64,000 nucleotides of DNA from Isoetes taiwanensis (GCA_021234155.1 JAJEKV010000072.1:5123620-5187619); one strand, 5' to 3'. Numbered from the stretch's first letter, positions 1-13,751 are shown. Notes: generated by a model from the sequence alone, not told the origin. Program-made: numbers and translations.

Positions 1-3000
1 TAGAGCTAGTGAGAGATATATGCTCTATACCATTGGTCTAGTTATGGACCATAAATGGTTCATGCTTAATTATACTTGTATCTTTCAAATAATACGTTAT
101 TTCAATATGAAAACAGAGAGTTATATTGCAAAGGAAGGCTCGCATTCATGAAAATATAGTGTACATGAAAGATGACCTACTTGTAACATTATCCTACTAA
201 AACTCTAATGATTTGTAGCAGCAATGGATATACCAGTTTTATACTAGTAGAAAATAACCATGTTTCTCCGTATGTTTTTGCAAGAAAGCCACACAACTTA
301 CATAAGGGACAGATATATATGTCCCTTGTCATATTTTGAACCATTTGAAAGGCTTATTTGGAGGAATATAGCATGCTCTCTACAAAGCTGAGAAAGACGC
401 ATCAAAGGTAATATGATTTAATTTTTTATTCTTATACTTAAACTTCACGATCTTCACTTTCATTCATCAATAGACATCACTAGCTAGTAAGTGATGAGTT
501 TTTAGCCTATAATTTTGGAATTAACTCAAATTTTTAGCCTCTAATGTGTTAATCCTATGGTTGTACATCATCTTTAAATCTAGTTAATTGCATGGTTAAA
601 CCCTAATGACACTATATGCAAGTTGATAAAGTAATTTTCTATGTAGATATAAGAAAAATACAATATTTGTTACCCTCGTGATACTTACAGGTGATGTTTT
701 TGGAGCATTTTAACATAAAATTTTGTCCTAAATTCTGTATAGGAATTTCTCTTTTAGATTTTGAAGTTGATATAACTTATGAACACTCCAAAAAAACATA
801 AGCTTGTACTTCATATAATTAAGAACCCATGCCACAAGAACTAAGCCAAAACTTGTAATAATAAGAGAGAAATAATTCCTAAACTGCAAGCAACATTTTT
901 GAACAAAATAGGGTTTGTCTGCTTCCACAGATGTTAGATGATAGCAACCAAAACTCAAAACATACAAATCAATGTGTTCTATCATAAATAGACAAATACT
1001 CCAATTTTAGCAAGATTTAGGCCTGTTTATGCTTGTCAAATTCTCTAATATTTGAACAATCACTAGAACATATTAGGGAAGTTCATTGGTCTTGAAATTC
1101 TCAAAAAGTCATTAAGAATCAAGTAAAGATTGATATGGTGGCGATATATACTAAAATTGAAACCTCTATTCTCAGATATACTGGTTTAAGTGGCAGTGGG
1201 TAAACTGGACCAATTCTGGTCCATGGGCCAGGAATGGTCCCCGGGACCACTCTAGTGTTAAAGCCCCTGCTCGACATATGAAAAACAACTCGTTGCAGCA
1301 AAAGACATGGAGTAAAACTTACAATATATTTAAAAGAATAAGCAGACCTTTTCTTACCAATAAGATATGTATTATCAGAGTTTTTTTCATGCTCCTGAGC
1401 CGCATAAGCATGGTAACAGATAACATGTTGGCCCCTCGTATTAGCCAAAGCTTATAACCTTTTGAAAGAAAAATGCCAACAACATTAGAAAGCAGAGATA
1501 ATCACAATAGCTGTTTAACACTTCAACAGGAACAAATGTAATAAATAAAATAGATTAACACATTAACATTGATTTCAAAAGCAAATACAATAAATAAAAA
1601 TGATACAAAAAAGATGCAAATGTAGTAAAAAAAAAAAACAGTTGTTACCTCTATATTGATTTCGTAATGATTGTCTCATATTGTTTCCTTCCCTTCATTA
1701 TGTGATGATTTCAAAGTTTCCAGAAAACCTAAGTAGAAGTTTTGCTAAATGAACATGGAAGAAGACCTTTGTTGCTTCGTTGCTAACACTTCCAAATCTA
1801 CAAAAGATATTTATGCAAGATTGTAAAATCCAATGTACAGGGCTGCAGAAATATTGATCACAGATAATCAAAGCTCGTACAATTCAAACTTCTGTTTGCA
1901 AAAGAAGCAAAAATAAAAAGGAAAGCGAATATAACCTTCACCGATAAGCATTGTGCAAGGCCTTGCCTTCTGCAAAATGACTTGTTGCAGGATCTCCACG
2001 ACCTGCAAAGCATGACAACCACGTAAACACAGAAACAAATGAAGGCCTTTCTAAATGATGATGATCTAGCATCAGCATTAACAATTAGTTAGACCACATG
2101 CCTTGAGTAAGTTCTGCCTCTTATGCTCATATTTCAGGCCTTCTTGATGTGACCTGTCAAAAGGTTTGAGAACAGTCTGCATCAAAGTCCAAATGCAAAA
2201 AGAGCAAGGGTCTCAAATTGAACTTCAATGTAGGCCCTCAAGCATGCCCTTTGGTGCAAATAATCACAACACTTATTGTTTCATGGATCTCCACTGGTGT
2301 CTAGCTGCTTGTATCTTCCTACTCTAGCTGCTGATGCTATCCAAATATGCTGCTATCAACAGAGGATTAACAAATGAAGCTTACATTAAAGCTTACATTA
2401 GACAATTCTTAACATCTAAAAAATGTAGGTGAATCGATTTGTTGCCAACAATTACTAACCTCAAATCACACGAAGTTTTAACTGCAATCTGCTTTCGCAG
2501 AATTCTGTTAACAATAAAACAACATTCTATAAACATCACACAGTAAAATGATGATGCCAAGGAAGGAAAGCAAATGGAAACAAATGGGTTATCTGAATCA
2601 TAAGAAGAACCTGCAACAACATTGGTGCAGACCCTGTATTGGCTCAAGATACAACGAATCGTTTCTGCTTTTGCACAGACCTATCTACCACCATTCCGAG
2701 ATCTGCAAACAGACCCATTTTTTGGGCTCATTTTTTACAGACAGAGTTGCAGACTCTGTATCCGGCTGCATAAGGCATTCCATAGTCCAACATAAGGCAG
2801 ACTTCTTTCCAAACTGTATGCAGGAGCCTTAATGGCCAGACGACATCCCCCAAGCAAAGGGGTATTTGCAAAATTTGATATGTGGCTGCCCTATCTGAAT
2901 CAACTTTCCAACAACTTTCTCTGCTTCTTGAGGAATTCTTCTCAGGTAAATCATGATAAACCGTCTCCAGTCTCGAACTTCAACAGCTGCATTTGGTGGC

Positions 3001-3580
3001 TTATTCTAGCCTGAAGCTCTGTCTCTGTATTTTCGTCCTTTCTTCTTCTTCTATAGTGTCCTTACCTAATCCGACATCAGTGGAAGAGATCCCCAGCCAG
3101 CCAACGATTTGAGCTAAAATATAACTCTAGATTTGTCTTCCTTTTTTTTAAATTAAAAAACCTGCATTCATGCCGGCGTAGTTGAAAAACAAAACCGACT
3201 CAAATACAAAGATAATGCATGCTTGCTGTAAAGCATACTTCTCAAGTTATCCATTGCGACCTGGAATTGGATCTTTGCTCTCCAGAACGGAAATGCTTGT
3301 TCAGAGTTCAAATGTGAATGGCGCCAAGATCAGAGGGCAAAAATCGATATGAGGCGCCAGATAAGAGAGCAAAAAGACTCGCAGGAAGTAAAAAATTCGT
3401 AGGAAGGACCAAAGAGGGATTCAAATTTCGGCATTGAAGGTAGGCAACCAGCATCCCGCAAGAAAGCCGCAAGCGAGAAGGGAACGTCGGATGCGTCTGC
3501 ACATGCGGCGTTCCTGCACGCAACCCAACACACTCTCTTTTCAAAAAAGAAGATGGGCATGAACCACCGGAGACTGCCAT
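1..3580. other. Intergenic, no gene recognised
   Basis: AT-rich sequence with only short open frames that show no codon-like conservation and no recognisable domain. I see no tRNA, no terminal repeats and no transposon protein. It lies beyond the 3' end of the ABCD2-like gene, which is transcribed toward it. Confidence 0.4.
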
Positions 3581-3587
3581 GCCAAAA

Positions 3588-5960
3588 TGAATCCCGTTCT
3601 CACAAAAAACCATTGCCCAAGCAACTTGAATTTTCTATGGTGTCTCTTTCAAGTTTTGAAGCCAGGGGGCCAGGAATATCCTAAACTCTCAAACTAAAAC
3701 AGAGAAAAATAAGACGACTTTGGAGGGTTTGAATGTCCAGGCCAAGCTGGCCTCACCAGAATCCAGGGGCAATACATCTTAATCGACAAAGACCTCCCCT
3801 GTTAGACCGCCCAACCTGAGAGAAAATTTGGAAACAACTTCAAGTCCTTTTCGTGTGCATTTTCTTCTTTCTGCAAAACCAACGACAACAAAGCTTTGTT
3901 GTGCGCGAATCAACGAAAACTTTCGGCCAAAGCTTCCAAAACAGGCCAAAGCCCATCAACAAAGAGGCTAAAAGTTCTTGCCCGAAGCTTCCGAAGCGGC
4001 GTTGCCTTTTCTTCCGCTTGGCTTTATAGAAGCAAAAAGGGGGTTGGAGGGGAGAGGGGAGGGAGGAAAGAAAGAAAAAAATGAGAGAGCATAGAGCCTT
4101 TATCACCAATTCAAGGGGAGGCCGTAATATTCAAACCTCCGAAACAAGAAACGGTCTCATCGGACACTAACCAAAACACAAACAAATCCCAAAATCGCAT
4201 GCTCTCGCCTTTACAGTGCATACCATCTCCGGATTGAGACGGGAGATGGATTGGGGAGCTGCTCCAAGAGAGGCTTTGTCAACGCTGCCAAGTTGGGGCT
4301 GTGGAAGACGAATACCACACCCTCCAGAGTCGTCCGGCATATGATGACATTCGGACATGCTACACTGGACTGGTCCATCCTGGCTAGCCCCTCCATGAGA
4401 TGTTGAGCACGGCCTTGGTATGAATGCTGGGATCATACCTTCAAGAGGTCATGGATCGCCCGGATCAGCTTGGTCCTCGGGTACTTGCCTGATATATGTA
4501 CATATTTCTTTCCCGTCATGATAGTCTGTACAGTTTGACAACAATCTTATTCCTGTCACTGTTTTTCCTCCGAAAACCCTTCGGGGCGGGGTTTTTTTTA
4601 AACCCGGACAATAATATGTTTGATGCGCCTCCTTTTTGGGTCTCATAGGCCGATTGCTCTCTGAGGATGATAAAAACCTACTCTATTCTATTCTATTCTT
4701 AACCGCCATTGTTGCTCCACTGCCATAAACTACGAATCCCGATCCTTCCAGCATGAAAGCACATGAAAACCTTTTGTCTGCATCCATACAATTTCCAAAA
4801 TTTGCAAAATATCTTTCTTTTTTTGGACCATTCAAAAAAACCCATCTCAAACACTCCAAAATAGAAAGAAGACCTCTAAAACAAACAAGCTGCTCAAACT
4901 GCCTCAAATATATGGTTTTGAATACAATACAATACAAGAATATTAATTCCAACCGTTGCGAGAATACTCTCACACAATACGAAATGAATTGTGTAAAGTT
5001 TATTGGGATAAACGAATAAGAAATGGTTAGGCTGCACCTTGAGCTGAAAATGGTTAGGCTGCAAGCGAAGGCAATTTACTTTAATAGCATATTAAGAGCA
5101 TATTATCTTTTTGAATTCAGATTTTCATCTCCCTTTTCCTTGGAGCTTTTATATGGGTTGAGCTTTTATATGCATCTTTATATTGGTTTATTTGTATCGT
5201 TTACTTGTGGCCCTTGATCTGCAAAATATTTCCTTTTTTGTGCCCGATCAACAGCCATGGATTTTTTCACCAAAAATCCTTGCACAACTTTCAATGGTGC
5301 AAAAGTGCACAATTGAAAACTCAGTGGTCCATGCACCGTTGGAAAAAAATCAAGGAAAGAAAAAAGGAATCCAATGGTAGCAAAAGCTGGGCATGGGGAC
5401 TGCCGTACCGAAATGAATTCTGTTCTCTCTAAAAGCCATTGCCCAAGCAGCTCGAATTTTCTATGGCGTCTCTTTCAAGCCTTGAAACCACGGTGCGATA
5501 ATATGAAGCTTGGCTTTGTGGAAGCAACAAAGAAAACAGAGCATAGAGCTTTTATTACCCACCCAGCAGGACGCCGGAGCCCCAACCAAAAAAAAAGGAA
5601 AACCATAGGGTCTGCCTTAACTAGAAAACCCATGAATGGTGCTGACTGACGTGCTCCATGCCGCCAACACTGCTCCACTGCCAAAAACTAGAACAAACAA
5701 GCTGCTCAGATTGCCTCAAATATACGGTTTTGAATACAATAGAATACAAGAATCTTAGTTCCTACCGTTGCGAGAATACCCTCCCTCAATATGCAACGAG
5801 TTGGGCAAAGTTTATTGGGATAAACGAATAAGAAATGGTTAGGCTGCGATCATAGAACCACTTTAACTTGCAAGCATCGGGAATTTACTTTAATAGATAC
5901 TAAGAGCATGTTATCTTAATGAACTCAGATTTTTCATCTCTCTTTTTCCCTGGAGAGACC
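3588..5960 (+). repeat. Decayed local duplication
   Basis: Two diverged copies of the same sequence lie in direct order. The block at about 3588-3680 recurs at about 5408-5490. A short block at about 4085-4110 recurs near 5538-5565. The block at about 4888-5125 recurs at about 5695-5915; both of its copies contain the string aagtttattgggataaacga. The second copy lacks most of the middle of the first. No coding capacity is evident. A microsatellite of CTATT units lies at about 4681-4697. Confidence 0.55.
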
Positions 5961-6140
5961 ACAATTTCACAGATCAATATAACCTTCAAAGCCTTCTGGT
6001 TAAGACACTATAACAATACATTTAATGGTCGTTGAACTAGAGACCATGGCTGTATTCAAATTGCCCATCATTAGGGTAATTATACATGACACACTTCATC
6101 CACCTTTAAAAGTATGTAGGTTTCTCCTCTGGATATGGAA

Positions 6141-9100
6141 TTAGGGCTCTATGACCCAGTTTCGGTTGCTGTTATCAGACTGCTCATATAATCGTAACAG
6201 ATGTGTGTGGAACTGCTTCAGACTACTTCTGTGTGGCCAACACTAATAATGGAACTATCCATGGCCTGCACTTCTTTGTACAAAATGGTCTGCAGATACA
6301 AGCCCAAACATATATAAAGAATTGTATTTGGTAATATATGGAACTACAAGCCAACTATGACTTACCTCACTCTCTTCATCAAGGGGCACTAGTTGCTTCA
6401 TCTAGGAGGACCAGCCTTGACTGGAAAGCAACAATCGTGCAAATGCAATGCGTTGTTGTTCTCCTAAGGAAAGCACGTTGGACCAGGCAACTCTGGAATC
6501 CAGTTGAGACGTTAAATGGCTCAGCTGCACTCTTTCCAGAATCTCGATCAACTTAATATCAGTAGGCTGGCTCCTGCTTTCATCAACTGACTTGCTCTCA
6601 GCCCACATCCCTGGTATGTACTGCATCGCTGAAACATAGATTTTTGTTATTTTCTTACTGACCTTCAAAATGCTATGCTGTCATGTAAAAGTAGAATACC
6701 AGCATTGGTAGAGTTTTCACCATCTCCTTTATTGACGCTCCAGGTGGGATACAACAGCTGTTCACGTAGTGATCCTAATACCATATACGGCCTTTGTGGC
6801 AAAAAGAAAATTTCTTTCCCTTTCAAGTAATTTGTCAAATTTTCCTCCGATTGCAAAATTGACCCATTGTTATTGTTTCCAATTTCTCGTAGGTATCGCC
6901 TGATTATGCCACTTCCTGAGCGCCATAATCCAGCAATTGCTCTTAAAAGTGACGTCTTACCAGTTCCACTGGAACCCATTATCTGTAACAATCAAATTGC
7001 TTTCAAAATTAGTTCAATCTTCACACTCCAAGATGTACAGAAGACTCACCAGCAAATGTTCTCCTTCATGGAAAGTTAGAGACAAATCCTCCACCAACGT
7101 TGTCATGCCTCGTGGTGTTTTTAAAGTCAAGTTCTCAATTTGCAAAAGACATACACGACGCTGGTCATTACCAGATATTGATGGAGTACCAATGTCGACA
7201 AGAGAGATGTAGCTACCCCTGGATTGTCCGCTATTATTTCCAGACTCAAGTGAGGACCCCGAGGCACCTTGATTGGTTTGAGCATCGAGTACATCACTGA
7301 ACTCGCCTATAAAAACATATGAATATTTTAGAATATCTTTCTCTATCATAGTACATCCAACGGGGATAGGAGAATAGACAAACTCTGCGTATAACAGATG
7401 ATGCATTACATAAAATGGCTAAATGGTGCAGCCAATGAGGAATGAAATTGAAGTACTTGCTTGCTTCCATATCATAAAATTTGGAGTGCTAAAATCATAA
7501 GAACTATGAAATGAGGAGTATGATAATGGTAACATGATCATGTTTTCAATCAGTTTCTATGCTTGAAATGTCCTAGTTCAGATGGGAGAATGGAAAGTGG
7601 ACCTGTCGGAAACTAGGCAGATGGATACATTGATGATATTTACATGCTATGATAAAAGAAGAAGTAAAAAGTGCAAAGATGATATATAGAAAGTTAGGAC
7701 AAGCAACAGAAATTTACCTAAACGATCAATTACTGCCGAAAATGAACTGAGAGACTGAAACTGAAATATAATGATTGAAAAATCATTTAAGATGTGGTTG
7801 AAAGCAGAAAAGGATTGGTTAATAACCCGAATTCAATCTTCCCAGAAAAGTATAGAGGTGCCACCACAGCTGCTGGTAACAATTGTATAAGGTAACGATA
7901 TCCACTTTGGAAAAACTCTAAATTTCTTGAAGCTATAAGAAGTTGCTGTAATGTCATATTGAAAAATAGGCTAAGGAACTCAGTAGCTTGGTTTAAAATG
8001 GATAACAATATATAAAATGCAATAAAAGCATGATAATCTAGATACAACTATCACTACAGACTTGCTACCTTGGTTAACATGCAAATGCAACAAAACTAGA
8101 ACTGGTAAGCTAGAACACCTATGTCGTACACATAAACCATCAATTTAAGGGTAATTCTCATTCTTTCTGAAACTAGATAAAGGATGCCATAAAGTGTAAT
8201 TAAAAAAAATCAAACATGTTCTTTAGATATCCAAATAAAATATGAAGCCCATTTCATTGTCAACTCAACCTATGTCAGATATAATGAGGATTAAGGCTGT
8301 AAATGCACTTTGTTAATTCCCATCACATATTCATTTAGATGCGACATTCAAAGAGGAGATTATCACCAGAGAAGGGCTCCTACAGTATAGTTGTCAAATG
8401 TCAGCTTAAAGCGCTGAAGGAGAAGCTGCATCTCATTGCTCTCACCCTCATAAAATGCAATGGACTCGACATTTTCTCGTATGCGGACTAGTCCATAGCG
8501 GAAATCCGCTTCTCGTTTCTCCTGTAGAAAATTTAAATTGACTAGACCCTGCACCATCCAAAACAATTTACTCATCAGAGTTCGTGTTTAAAGACAACTG
8601 AGTAATCATAGCAGTGGTGAAAATGACATCATTTATAGCACCTAATCACAGCTAGAGTATACATGTTCATACTATACCTTTCCAAGACCAACGCTTATCG
8701 CTGTTCCACCAAGTGCATAGACAACCAAGACACCAAATAAGGGAGGATATATTCCATAAAGAATTCCACTAAAAGAAATGAGATCAATTGCAGCATTGAT
8801 TAACGCCAGACCAAATCCCAAAGCATTCCCAGTGAATGCATTGAGGTCATCAACAATACGCTGATCAGGGTTGTCCACTAACGACTCGATTGAATATAAT
8901 AATATGTCCGATCTTTAAGAAATCTCTCCAAGTATTGGTTTGTCATCCATGTTCTCCATCGCAGTGATAGAACATCCTTGACGTAATCTCGAAAAACAAA
9001 TACCTAAAAGATTGTTTAATTTAAGCACCAAAGGATTACAGATGAGGATGAAGCTTTATAAACAACTTACTGGAATTCCACCAGCAAATGCTCCCAAGTA

Positions 9101-9819
9101 ATATAACAGCTGCCTTGTAAAAGCATCTTGATCCTTGCCTAAGAAACAGAAATAAGAATTTCAGACACCGCAATTGAAATGTATTATTCATGTCAGAGGG
9201 ACTTGCATACTTGCAAGCGCATTATAGAAGTCTCTTCCAAGGAAATTAAAGCCAACACTAATCCCTGTGGTTGCAAGAGTGAGAGCAAATACGCCAGCAA
9301 GGCGAAGTCTTGCTTGAAGCTTATCTTCTGAGCTCCAATAGGGAATGGCAACTTGCCAAAATCTCCTCAACAGAACTTGCAAATCAGAACCCACTCTCTG
9401 GCTACCCAAAGAAAACTTATCAGGCACAACCATAATTTGCAGAGCTAAGAAACGAATCATGAGGAAGGACAGAGTACCTCTTGCTCAGACGGAGGCAAAG
9501 AGGCTATATCGATATCCTCAATGCCAGCAAAGTCGCCACTGCCATCTTCGTTAAGGGCTCTGGTCTTACTAATATGACAGGGTGGGCAACAACTTACAAA
9601 ATTTGTACTTAAGCCTCGCCTTCTCCGTGTATGGATATTAAAACTCACGACGCCATAACTGAGTTGAGTCTCTGAAACTGAAATTGAATGAAGAGAAAGA
9701 CAAGGAACGAGCTCTAAAGGCAAACCGGTTGCCATAGCCAAGTCTTTCTCTGCTCCATCTGTTCCTAACGTGCTTATCATTTGAGGGTGAAGATGGAGAG
9801 AGCGAAGCCTGGGCTTCAT
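6141..9819 (-). CDS. ABCD2: ABC transporter D family member 2-like (plastid type), frameshifted
   Basis: Half-size ABC transporter of subfamily D, closest to Arabidopsis ABCD2, which is predicted to sit in the chloroplast envelope. Exons read on the minus strand: about 9819-9470 (N-terminal, transit-peptide-like; Met at 9735 is an alternative start), about 9440-9211, 9138-9071, 9003-8678, 8548-8384, 7945-7718, 7306-7050, 6982-6700, 6628-6366, 6289-6141. Junctions are GT-AG and exon phases agree once the lesions are allowed for. Visible motifs: membrane-domain segment RDYVKDVLSLRWRTWM, the VDNPDQRIVDDL loop, Walker A GSSGTGKTS, signature LSLGEQQRIAFARLL, Walker B LVLLDEATSA, and the H-loop SVGH. 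Five small indels interrupt it: near 8885 and 7826 (1 nt missing each), 6420 (1 nt missing), 6384 (extra C) and 6232 (2 extra nt). The exon 1/2 junction around 9440-9480 cannot be resolved; a 34-41 nt intron would be too short. It is either a recent pseudogene or a good gene carrying assembly errors. Confidence 0.85.
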
Positions 9820-10404
9820 CAGGGCCGTCTATTATTGCGAAGCCATGTGGCGACCAAAAAACCACTGGTTTCTGAAATTTTGTTATTTTTTACACTCAAA
9901 TTTTGTTAATTTGGATTCTTAGAATAATAAGACAGTAGCCATAAAATCATGCAACTTGTTGAATTTCAACACAACTAAAAGGTGTTGGTGTGTTCTACCT
10001 AATACTTCAGCTTTATCCTAAGGGGGTTAAGTATATTCCTTACTTCTGTTCTGGGTTTGACACAGTCTCATGCTATTCTAGTACTAACCATGCCACTTTA
10101 AAAAGGCAAAATTTTGGAAGGTAGAAAATGTAATTAGCCTCAATCTTTCATGCAAATATGAGGCACTTATTTATGTATACTCCTAGGACCAAGTAAAATT
10201 AATCAACAGATCAAAAGAAACGGCAAAAATAGGCAGTAAAATCCATGAACAGATGGTGAGGCCGATTCTTGGATTGAATGTATGCAACATGGTAGAGCAG
10301 CACTAATCAAAATATCAGAATCTGGTCTACCTCAATTTGGAACCCAAGGGTGTTTTTGTTATGTAACGATTATCCCCAGAACAAAAAATTAATTCATCGT
10401 ATAA
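9820..10404. other. 5' flank of the ABCD2-like gene
   Basis: AT-rich upstream sequence that should contain the ABCD2-like promoter. I see no convincing TATA box or other element. It ends at the TAA target-site copy (10402-10404) of the adjacent DNA transposon. Confidence 0.35.
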
Positions 10405-10442
10405 GGGTCCATTCGCACCTACCGTTAAGTTAGGTTAAGTTA
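10405..10442 (+). repeat. Left TIR of the Pack-type element
   Basis: The left end starts GGGTCCATTCGCACC and continues into the TTAAGTTAGG block. It pairs with the inverted right end at 14319-14356, with a handful of mismatches between positions 6 and 20. Confidence 0.8.
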
Positions 10443-11049
10443 AAAAAATTTAACTACTTGATGAAACTTAACTACAACAACTGCATTCACACTAAAAATA
10501 GTTAAGTCTCGGTTAAATAACTTAACTTAACCAAGATAAGTTAAATACTTTCACACCAAATACAGTTAAGTCAAAAAATTTAACCTAACTACTAGTTGTT
10601 CAGACATGGTCTTGTTAAGTTAGTGGTTAACCAAAATGTCTTCAGACAAGCTTTAGTTAAGTTACAATGTTAACTTGACTAAAACATGTTCACACCAATC
10701 TAGTTAAGTTTACTTTTTTTTGTCACTTCTCGCATTTTGAAGTTGACCAATAGCAAATTATAGATTTTTTGTTTTAAGTTGGAGCTGGAGCCAATGTTGG
10801 TTAATTGGTTTCGCTGCATTTCAGTCAGTGAATCCAAAATTTTAAATTCCAATGTTAAGGTTATAACGTGCTACTATTCCATAAAGAGAAAAACCATCGA
10901 GTAGTTGAATGAAGAGCTCTGGCATTTTATTTCATTTTATTAACTTTCTGCATGGCTTCTACAGCCCCAACATAAACATTAAACCTCCAAGTCAGCAAAA
11001 TTACTTGTCATATGCATGAAATTGCCATAATATCCTGACCACAAAGCTA

Positions 11050-11807
11050 CTTACTGCCTTCACCATAGTTCAATTCTCCATATGTTGTAGTGCCTGGAGA
11101 AATGACATGAGTTGTTATACCGTGGTCGGAGTACATATCCTGGAGCTGCTGGATGATACATGGACAAGTTCGCAGCCATAGCAGGTGCAACACCAACAAC
11201 ATTTCTAAAGGGTGGAAACTGGTTCTACAATACAGCAGATTTAAGTTAGAAACATGCAAAGTAAAAAATTTACTTGCTCGAAGCTTACAAGCAAGAGTAT
11301 TTTTCACCTTTATTCCTTATACTTGCTACCAACAATGGACGAGAAATAAACACATTACAAGGAGGAAGATAATCTTGACGGAAATAGAATGACAAAATTT
11401 CTTAATGTTATTCCTTAAGATATTACTATGCTGAAAAAAGAATGTTCAGGACAAAACATTGAACTCACTACCACGAATGACTTACTTTCTCAGAATAAAA
11501 TGAGAACTAGAAATGAGTTCTTTATCACGCCAATGGCTATACCACACACGCTTAGGATAGAAATGATACACCGTAATTTAGTCCGTTTTTCCTCTTTCTT
11601 CTGAGACAAGACAACGTATATATTTTTCCCTGTGACATTCTTCCCATTCATTTCTGCTACCTGCAAAAAAGCACTATATATTTAGGCATTGACCCAGCAT
11701 GTCCACAAAATACAAGCTCAAATATGTACCGCATGATTCGCTTCTTCAGCAGTTGAAAAAGCTACAAAACCTGAACCCATGCTTTGACCTTGAGGGTCCT
11801 TCATTAC
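11050..11807 (-). pseudogene. Captured poly(A)-binding protein fragment (end of RRM4 and linker)
   Basis: The exon at 11807-11730 (26 codons) contains QGQSMGSGFVAFSTAEEA, the RNP1 region of the fourth RRM of cytoplasmic poly(A)-binding proteins. It is bounded by a normal acceptor (TGCAG) and a GT donor. The next exon starts at 11660 after another TGCAG acceptor and reads VAEMNGKNVTGKNIYVVL followed by a lysine-rich stretch, as in the end of RRM4 and start of the PABP linker. A weaker match to the linker lies at about 11310-11050. Intron positions are kept, so genomic DNA was copied, not cDNA. There is no start, no RRM1-3 and no MLLE domain. It lies inside the Pack-type element, antisense to the kinase fragment. 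Confidence 0.75.
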
Positions 11808-11945
11808 CTGCATAACAACGCAAGCATGTTATAACTATATCAAAATTAAGTAAATCCAGCCAGAGTAGAAAACAAAATCCAGCAAGAATTAACAAAATGC
11901 CTTCCTAAACTGTATTGTTTCTCTTCTAAACTCCTCTACATGTAC

Positions 11946-12096
11946 CTTATCTTCACCAACTTCTTTGGCCAATTCATCACAGACATCCTATATGAGCTCC
12001 CTAGACTGCCTTTCCTTCTCCACATTTTTTGGTTTTAGATATTGCAGCATTTGTCTCTTGGAGCTCCTGTTCCAACTTCTTATTCAGACAGAACCC
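11946..12096 (-). pseudogene. Captured fragment of a USO1-related coiled-coil protein
   Basis: The minus strand reads KKLEQELQETNAA, a frameshift, then NVEKERQSREL, an in-frame TAG, and DVCDELAKEVGEDK directly before a GT donor at 11945. This heptad-rich block matches a conserved region of a plant-specific family annotated as 'intracellular protein transport protein USO1-like'. The piece has one frameshift and one stop and cannot be functional. It is the second host gene represented within the Pack-type element. Confidence 0.6.
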
Positions 12097-13079
12097 ACCA
12101 GTAAAATTAACCACAAAATAAAACATGCTTTTGTCAAATTTATAGAGATTCATAGATAGAAGAGCGATATGCATACCAAAATTTCGTAATATGGTGATGA
12201 TTGTAATTCTGCAATTTAAGTCCTTGTTTGTGATTCTGCAACAGAAGCTCCATCAACCAATCTGCATTGTTACATTGTATGGACATGTAATCAATGGAAG
12301 ATCACTCTTCAGAACTTTACAGCAAGCACTGCAGTTGTATGAGGGGCAATGGTCCTGTTGAGGATGAAAAGAGATGAGGATGACAGAAATGGATGCACAA
12401 CTGCAGAACAAAACTTCTAAACATCAAAGCTTGCAATAACCAACAACAGCTAAGAGCATCACCCAAGGCGCCTATACCTTTTAGGCAAGACACAACAATC
12501 CCTCTAAACATCTTAGCCTGCAACGGGGGTGCAAGCTGTTCTAGCCAACCTAAAACTTTGTTTGTTCCTATTTATTCAAATTTTGTCTTGTAATGGATTA
12601 GCAGCAAGGTAGAACAAGCTCTAATAATGGGCCTTTCTTGCTTCTACAATATGGTCTCTTGCCGCTTAACCAGATGTGAGCCTAAAATAATGGGCAAGTA
12701 AAGTAGAACAAGAATTAGCCATGAATAGAAGGTCGCAAATAGGCCATAGTGAAAGGCATGTATGTCTGGTATATTAGGGTCCCAATCTTCCAGAGTTGGA
12801 CACATATGATTACTCTATTTGGAGGGCATGTGCAAGAGGGTACAACTGTTCTCACATAAGAGGAAACGGGCAATAGATGTGTGAGTCATAACTGGGCCCC
12901 TGCTGAAAGCTTTTACCTTATAAAGCATAGGCTTTTAGCTGTAAAAACATATGCAGCAGCTTACCATATTGGTTCTCACCTAGGCTAGTTTAATATGACA
13001 ACAAGCATGTGTGAGTGAGGGCTGCAAAAGAAAGAGGAAGAGGCTTGAGATAGAAGCACACAACATGTCGCAGGGATAC

Positions 13080-13232
13080 CTTCACACCCAACCAGCTTTG
13101 CTGTTGCTGTTCTTCGCTGCTTGCTAGTGCTTTGACACACCTTACAATGTATCCACCAAAGATCTCACTTGGTGGAATATGAACTCCAACTTTACTCTTC
13201 AAGCGATCAACAAGGAGGGCCTTACAAGCTGC
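13080..13232 (-). pseudogene. Unrecognised exon-like fragment within the Pack-type element
   Basis: An open minus-strand stretch reads VGVHIPPSEIFGGYIVRCVK and ends WLGVK at a GTATCC donor. It looks like a real exon because the frame is open throughout and ends at a splice-like site, but I do not recognise the family. It is probably another captured host fragment. Confidence 0.35.
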
Positions 13233-13281
13233 CCTTATTGAAAGTAAGCTCCTTACAAGCTGCCCTTATTGAAAGTAAGCT
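13220..13281 (+). repeat. 31-bp tandem duplication
   Basis: Two adjacent copies of a 31-nt unit beginning ccttacaagctgcccttatt lie at 13220-13250 and 13251-13281. They overlap the upstream border of the unrecognised exon-like fragment. Confidence 0.8.
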
Positions 13282-13751
13282 CTTATGCAGAAATATTCAG
13301 ACAACTTCAATTACTAATCATTTCCTTGCTTGAAACTGCAGGAAGAGAAGGATTATTTCAACTTGCTGAGCAGTAGCAGTCCTTAAATGATGGTATTTCA
13401 TAAGAGATAAATAACATGGTTTTGCAAGGAATTTACAGCCACCTAGCCTTAGACAACACTGGCGTTGTTTAAAGCAATGGAGTTCATATTTTAGAATTTC
13501 TTACGACCATAGACATGAGCTGGACAGAACTAGGACGTAATGTCTTAGATTTGCATATCTGGTAATACAACATCAGAGCAAATTTAGGTAGGCTAACCTT
13601 GTTGGAGCTCGTCGTTTACTTATAAAACTGTAATCAACTGAAATCATTTGCTGCATCCACTTGGCATCATTGTAGCTTCACAATTAGAAGATATGTGAGA
13701 AACAGGTACATGAGAATGGAGCAATGCAACAATGAGTTAAAAAAAAAATGA

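Noticed and set aside
1119-1448. 109-codon minus-strand open frame and similar short frames in the first 6 kb
   Set aside because: No domain, no codon bias and no splice context; expected by chance in a sequence of this size.
4572-4599. Hairpin with UUCG-like loop followed by a T run, resembling a bacterial intrinsic terminator
   Set aside because: The surroundings are AT-rich plant nuclear DNA with no bacterial gene next to it; most likely coincidence.
9440-9480. Short intron joining ABCD2-like exons 1 and 2
   Set aside because: The only GT-AG choices give 34-41 nt, below the usual plant minimum; a frameshift or an unrecognised arrangement is more likely, so the junction was left open.
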